64,000 bases of DNA from Pholiota molesta (taxonomy: Eukaryota; Basidiomycota; Agaricomycetes; Agaricales; Strophariaceae): NCBI GenBank assembly GCA_014925825.1, contig JACGCK010000165.1, positions 34,227 to 98,226 on the forward strand. Reading direction: 5' to 3'. The notes below the pieces were generated by a model. That model saw nothing but the letters and a program-made list of their open reading frames with translations. It did no database searches and was not told the DNA's origin. A program made the position numbers and the translations under genes. Positions 57,846 to 64,000 of the stretch are shown here, in pieces. Numbering within the stretch: the first letter of the stretch is position 1; the number at the start of each line of letters is the position of its first letter.

Positions 57846-60800
57846 AGTGGCTCGTGAGTGTGAAAGGGGAATTTTCCATTCGAGCCCTTCGATGATACTT
57901 TTTATATACAACGACAAAGGGGACAGGGAAGGGCGTGCCTTGAAAATTCTTTGTCCCCGTGTGAGATTAAGTGTCAACGATTTTCAAGAAAATCATTGAT
58001 GAAAGTATCAAGGGTCGGTCTTGGATCGGTCTAAAGAAATGTATACACTTTGGCACTTTGACCAGCTTGCAACCGATATGAGAACTTAACAGAGGCCATC
58101 GTCAAGGTCTTGTAAACCTGTCAAACAAAGGGATTTCATGATGAACAGTTGACGTTAACGTGCACACCATCTACCCAGTTTAGCTAGGAAGGGACTTGAA
58201 CTGAGTTGAACACTTCAATACTGCCATTTATGCAATGCTTGTCCAGGCCTCTAAATGAGAAACGTTAGCTCAACTTCAGAGCCTCAGCTTAATGACATAA
58301 AATTTCCAAGACATTCTTTCGATACATCGCAGATCGTATGTAGGACTACAATTAAATATAAAAATAGATTTTCAACCAGCTTAGCTGCGGGGTTGATGTT
58401 GATCAGATGTTGATGAGTTACTTCGAGCAAGCAAATCGAAAAGGTCTGTTTTTATGGTATTTTTGTATACTTCCGCTTGTAAATCAATATATGGTGATGA
58501 AAATCTATTCCAATCCCAAAACAACGTTACAACCATGGGCATCAGCGCCCATTCACAAATGTTCCCAGAGACGAGATATTGGTATACGGATTACTATCAT
58601 CGAATTTACGTACATACAGACATGGGCGCCAGAGCGCTGGAAGCTCGCAGCTGAGCGCTGAGTGCTGATAAATAGGGCCCAGTTCAGCTAAATGAATTAT
58701 TGGTTGTGCAACAAGACTTCGATGCGATATTCAAACGAAATGAGGGTATAAAGAAACAAGCGTCTATTTAAAATAACGCAGGATAAGCTGTGAAGGTAAA
58801 ACACCGTGCCACAAAGACCTTGTCTCCCTGCCGCACAGAAAATGATTGATCAATCATTGGGCTTTGACATACTGGCATGTACACCTGATTATGATTTAGA
58901 ATCTGATCGAAAATCACTCCAAAATATCCTATACGTCATGCTCCCAATGGGCGGTGAAGCTAGTGAAGCTTTGAAGCTTGACTACAAGGCTCAGTATCTT
59001 CCCACCTCGCAATCATCACTGCTGGAGCGTAGCAATTTGTTCCATAACAAGGAGTTGACTACAAGGCTTCGTCGAATGAGATCTTGCTTAAACAACTTTC
59101 TGATATCCAATCTCCCAGAGCTCCATCCCTATGCCAATGATATCGAAAGGCAGAAATCTTTTTAGGGCTAGATGATTGGAATGCATACAATATACATGAC
59201 GTTTTACTCAGAGAGCGCGAAGTGGACATGTTATGGAGCCCACTGAAAGACATATATTATCGGTGTCCGCGGTGTTAAAATTAGCTCAGCGCATTTTAGC
59301 GCCCGGTATCTAAGCGCTCGCGTTTCTGATGATTTACAAGCGCATAATTTGATTAGGCGCCGGCGACAGCCGCTAGACCTTTAAGCTTAGCTTTTGGGCG
59401 CATATTACTGTCTGGTATCTTTGTAGATAATGGGGAACTTTGCTGATCATACGGTACCAACATTTAGGACAATTGGAAAGACTAAAAGAATTATGTATGC
59501 TCAGTTATTCATGTGCACTGTCTCATAGGCTTAGACCTGTATTACTTCGAAATGTTTATGAGCGCCACAATTCCTGTATGTTGTAAATTAGAAGTTGGCT
59601 GACCGCTGAGCTCAATGAACTTGAACTTCAAATCTCTGCTCATCGGAACTCGTCTAAATGTTCCAATGCAACAAGTAAATGAATACTACTTTAGTACATG
59701 TGAAGGCCGAAAATAAATTCTAAGATTTCTTCTTGGCTGCGATGGCTTGCTTATCTACATATTAGGCTCTCCAAATGTCATTTTTTGTCGCTAGTGTACT
59801 AGAAACAATTGGAGACGCGTGGACTTCAAATTAGGTTCCCAAGCTTCCTATCAACAAGCGATGGAAACGTACACTCGCATAGACGAATCGCAACCGCTTC
59901 GACCGCAAACTCAACTCACAGCTCAGGTACTTACAGATGTTTTCTGATAAGACGTTCGGATCCGCGGAAGTAGACGCGGTTCCCATCCACCACGGGCCGC
60001 GTCGAATTCATGAGGCATTATGCCCATCGCATGATTCAGATAGTAGCGAGCCTATTCAGATATGATTAACAATTGATTGAGTTGTTTATCTCCCCAATCA
60101 CCGTGAGAAGAGCAAAGTGTGTCGGGTGGCTTCGGGTGGCATATGTAGTCGCATACTTAAGCCTGGCGCCGGCGCCCAGAACGCGGTCCCGACACTTTTC
60201 CAATGCTTCTCCGGCAGTCGAGGAACCAGCGAGGAACACAAGGAACACAAGGAACCCAGGCATCGGTAGATATAGTGGCGTCTATTGGTGGTGGATTAGG
60301 TTGAATTACATAGACTCCGTAGACACGATTATTTTTAACTCTACTTGTCCAGCAGATGATCATGAGTGGCAGAGATCGACTAGAATGTGGAAGGAATGTG
60401 AAGTATTCGATACCTCGATTTCCGCATTAACTTTAGAGAGAATGAGAATGACGAGATGATATGTGGATTCCATCCCGTACCGTATGCGCAGTCGCTCATC
60501 TTCTCTCATTAACAACGGATTCACTTCTTAATATTCCGAGGAACTGGCCCACAAGTTCTTGTATAACACAGGTTCTCGCGATCGCATTCGTGGAAGATGT
60601 TGATAGGTCTAAATCTACAGCCACGCACCCTCGTTCTGTATCGTTATATGTACTTATACAGAACCTGAGAGCAATTGTATCCCGGGGAAGCAGCCTTCGC
60701 TTGCCGGAGCCGCTGGCAGCATGGAAGCAGAGATTAAAGATTCAGAACGGCCCGGGGAGTACCATGGCAGCATGGAAGTAAGGTAACCAGCAATTATAAT

Positions 60801-61414
60801 CAATTATACCTCGATATACTCCCATTTATCTTACACAGGCGAAGTACTGAGTTTCTATGCTTCATACTTACTTAGTGAATCTTGTGACGTAAGAATCTTG
60901 TTACAGATGTCGGTTCATCCATAAGACCAATCAAATACAAGTCGGCGACTGCGCAGCGGCGCTTGGCCTCTCCATCACATAGGAACAAATTTCCAGTAAC
61001 GAAGGATCCTTTTCGTGTCAGAAATTGCATCGGCACTATAACAGAGTACGAAAGGCTATGTACGACGGCATATTATGCCAACATACCCTTTTGGTCATGA
61101 AACAAAGTAAAGTTAAAATATATCCAACTAAGAAGAGTAGGAAAATAAATATTCTACAGATAACTTGAGCGGATGCTAGAGTCTGACTGCAAGGCAAAAG
61201 GATGGAGAAAATGCTAAGGTAGGAATAGCACGTGTTTGGGAACGAGTTACGATAGAATCTGCAGAGGTGGCACTGCCGCCAAATTCCAATACCATGTCAT
61301 CTCTCCTTCCGAACAACAACACGCGACAAACAACACGCGACAGCCTATATTACTTCCCAACATATCTGTACCGACGTATGCTATCTTTTGTTCCCTGTTC
61401 AAAAAACTTCGGCG
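57846..61414. other. Gene-poor region, 3.6 kb
   Basis: No gene was supported. An open frame with protein-like content lies at 58841-59165 (from MIDQSLGFDILACTPDYD) but has no recognised relative or splice context. AGCGC/GGCGCC-rich patches lie at about 58630-58660 and 59285-59400. A short AAGGAACAC repeat is at about 60233-60255. The last 200 bp presumably hold the promoter of the transcription factor. Confidence 0.4.
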
Positions 61415-64000
61415 ATGGACCACTCCAAGCTTCAACTATCCCGACTCTCAGAGCCGCCTTCTGCTTCACCCATCAACGAAACATTCAGAGACGTGCTCCC
61501 TTCCAGCATTCGAGTTCCAACAAAAGCGGCGAGGAGGATTAGGTGATAATCCTCTCTCTGTCACTACGTTGCACAATATTTTGACGCTCAATACGCAGGG
61601 GGGAAATCGCATGTGCGGAGTGTCGAAGGCTTAAGATACGATGCGACAGGACTGTACCATGTTCCACTTGTGTCAAGCGCGGATGCGGGGCGCTTTGCCC
61701 GAATGGTATTTTATTTATTTTCAAACCTACGAGGATCTTTGAGTGACTATTTTTACAAGGGACTATTCCTCCTGGCGAGGGAAGTCGGTGAGTTTTACAT
61801 GTCGCTGCACATCCAATATACTCAATCAATCTTTTCGTAACAGATTTGTCTTGGCGGCTACCGATCATTTGCGTCACAAAATGACAAGGATGGAAGCGCG
61901 TATGCGATCATTGGAAGATGCACTTGCCATTATCCATGGCTCAGAGTCAGATCGACCGCATCCACTACTCAGTGTAAGTGTAAACGAAGACATGGACGAA
62001 GATGAGGATGCCCCACAGTTCAGAGCCGTATCCGAGGACCTACCACAGCCACAAGTACCACTTCGTGAAGCATCGGGAACTCTTTGGTTCGATGGCCAGG
62101 GCGGTTCTCGTTTCTTTGGGCCATCCGGGGGATCTGAGGTTTGTCAATTTTGTCCATCTTACCAATTTACTTGCGCTGATTTAAGTTGTTAGAGTCTTTT
62201 ATTGGTTAATCACGCAATCATATTGCCGGTTTTGTGGAAACTGATTTGCCTTCTGTTTTCTCAACAGTCTTCCGAAAAGATTTCGCGACCAACAGCCAAA
62301 CCTTCAGGTCTTTCGCTTCAGGAGTTAGATCCATCCTACTTGTCGCCAGAAATTAATCACTGTTATCAATCTTTCCCATTCACACCTCCCAACGTCGTTG
62401 CGTCATCCGTTCAGACGACGATAGAATCTTTTCTGCCTTCAATTGATAGGGCAATTACTCTATGTGATACCTTTTTAGAACATCTTTCATGGATGTTCCA
62501 CATTGTCTCTCGCCATAAACTGGTGAACGAACTCATTCCGATCATATACAAGCAAGTTCCCGTTTCATATGGCCCGCATGATCTCGCCTTGCTGCTTATC
62601 GTTTTGGGGGTAGGCTCTTTAGTCGATCTCAGCCTCTCACCATACAATCTCGAAGCCCAACATTATTATCGGCTCGCCAGAGCGACATTGTCCCTTCAAT
62701 CAGTCTTGGGCGCTCAGTCTATGGTCACCGTCAAGGTTTGTTCTCTGTTCTTTTCGTGCTTTCTGATACATCTAATACATATAATCTAGGTATTGCATCT
62801 AATGAGTATTTACAATGGCATGAGTGGGAAGGAGAGCAATCTCGAGCAGTCGTATGTGCTCCTCCATCTAGCCGGGCAAATTGCTTCACAGGTACGTGGT
62901 TGCTCAAAATGCTTACCGGATGTATTCCCACTAATTATGGTTAATTTGTTCCTTATTTTTCCAGATCGGCTTTCGTGAGTTTTATTTTCTCTCAGGATTG
63001 CCTGTAAAGGGGAAACACTTTCGCTGACTCAGAATAACATTCTCACTAGATATTGATCCATCGATGTGGGGATTTGAAGGCAGAGAGGCATATGACCGCC
63101 GAGTTTATTTCTGGAATCTGATGGCAGGCGTACTGTGGCAGGTATGTTGACCGGCTTTGTGCAAGCATTTTAATTTTCACTCATTTCCCGATTGGACCTA
63201 TGGTAATAACCCGCCTTTTGTTGTTTTGTTAGAGTTTAGTCACAGGAAGACCGCCAAGCCTATTCCTGTCGTACATCGACTGCCAAATCCCCAGAGTCGA
63301 AGATGAGAATCTATATCAAGAAGGGGAAGTTCCCTTAGGATGTGGGTTTATGTGATTGATCACCCACACGCCTTCCTCATAATCTATCTTTTTGACAGTC
63401 GGTATATGGGGCTTCAAGGCGAGTGCCGAGTGTCTCGTGCCACTTGTGCGCATTGCGTTGGCCGTGAAGCCTCCAAATTACGAGACTGTCATGGATCTCG
63501 ATCGCAAAATTCGGGAGCTGGCATTGCCGCGCGCCGACTCTCTTCAAAGCAATGCCGACCGGACAGCTATTTCGATGCGCACATTCGTGAGGTCACACTA
63601 CCAGGAACTCAGTATGTTTTCGCTTTTTCATTGCTGCATGTACAACCAAGTCTGACTCTTCTTTAATGTATTGATTCATTCCCTTTCGATTGGGTCTGAT
63701 CTCTTTTTTTATTGTTATCTATCGTTTGATTTACAGTGCTGTTATTCCTACACCGTGCCTACTTTGCCCAGGCGATGACGGAATATGGTGATAACCGTTG
63801 AGCAGCCCTTATAGCCAATCGGTTACCGCAGCATACTCCAGCGCCTGTGTCGTTCTCCAGGATACGAAAGCGCAGTTCCTGAAGAAGCCCTTTCTTTGCG
63901 CGCGTATTTGGCGCATCTGGACCTTCACTTTCTCCGCAGCTGTATGATCTTTTCACTTTTCTAGAATGGATCGGCAACGCTGACGGCAACGGCGACAATT
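61415..64000 (+). CDS. Zn2Cys6 fungal transcription factor (3' end outside window)
   Basis: This is a nuclear DNA-binding regulator. Exon 1 (61415-61542) reads MDHSKLQLSRLSEPPSASP and ends ..VPTKAARRI. Exon 2 (61599-61705) holds the zinc cluster CAECRRLKIRCD, then CSTCVKRGCGALC. Exon 3 (61760-61787) is TIPPGEGS. Exon 4 from 61844 has the linker helix RFVLAATDHLRHKM and RMRSLEDALAIIHGSE. The middle homology region follows (YLSPEINHCYQSFPFTPP, GVGSLVDLSLSPYNLEAQHY, LARATLSLQSVLGAQS, DPSMWGFEGREAYDRRVYFW, MAGVLWQSLVTGRPPSLFLS, ALAVKPPNYETVMDLDRKIR, LLFLHRAYFAQAM). At 63796 the frame shifts by one (GDN to LSSPYSQSV, a C appears missing), then runs to FTFSAAV at a donor GTATGA (63939). Linker and domain resemble regulators of the xylanase/Fungal_trans type. 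The target genes are unknown. Confidence 0.85.

Noticed and set aside
58806..59165. 119-codon frame with protein-like composition
   Set aside because: It begins with GTG, with the first ATG internal. There are no family motifs and no splice partners, so it is listed only within the gene-poor region.
1..64000. CRISPR arrays, rRNA or autonomous transposons
   Set aside because: No regularly spaced repeats, rRNA cores, reverse transcriptase or transposase motifs were seen on either strand.

Overview
The window reads as nuclear DNA of a filamentous basidiomycete, most likely Agaricomycetes. Genes are broken by many short GT-AG introns (mostly 47-95 nt), FunK1-type protein kinases occur as a tandem family, and the proteins match agaricomycete-style families. 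No rRNA, tRNA, CRISPR array or intact transposon was recognised. Gene models were assembled by hand from splice signals and reading-frame continuity. Functional names come from remembered family motifs, not database searches.

Left end (1-7.3 kb): three relatives of one small multi-pass membrane protein family. Only the last exon of copy A is present, copy B is on the minus strand, and copy C is on the plus strand with a frame break. A decayed N-terminal fragment of a GT15 alpha-mannosyltransferase lies beside copy A, and the intact 13-exon GT15 gene (4037-7264, minus) lies beside copy C. The membrane-gene/GT15 block has therefore been duplicated.

7.3-18.5 kb: a head-to-tail array of six FunK1-type kinase genes with repeated 5' and 3' flanks and identical intron positions. 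Their N-terminal halves differ in complementary ways, and the array shows frameshifts, a chimeric 3' end and a premature stop in front of a basic tail.

19.0-31.6 kb: one very long minus-strand gene (18 exons, about 3,860 codons). It encodes a PH domain, long Ser/Thr/Pro low-complexity tracts, an Arg-Ser-rich region and a coiled coil. 32.2-33.6 kb: a free-standing DUF2156 aminoacyl-transferase-like gene.

34.4-39.2 kb: a DUR3-type urea transporter and an isopenicillin-N-synthase-family 2-oxoglutarate/Fe(II) dioxygenase, transcribed divergently. 39.5-53.7 kb: housekeeping genes, namely VPS15 (PI3-kinase regulatory pseudokinase), threonyl-tRNA synthetase with a likely alternative mitochondrial form, an Rna15/CstF-64 3'-end-processing factor (minus), and an Hsp20-like chaperone.

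53.7-61.4 kb is gene-poor, with only one small gene. The window ends inside a Zn2Cys6 transcription factor. Several otherwise intact genes have a single one-base frame break, often beside a run of C. This pattern points at least partly to consensus indels, so any pseudogene call based on one base should be treated with care.
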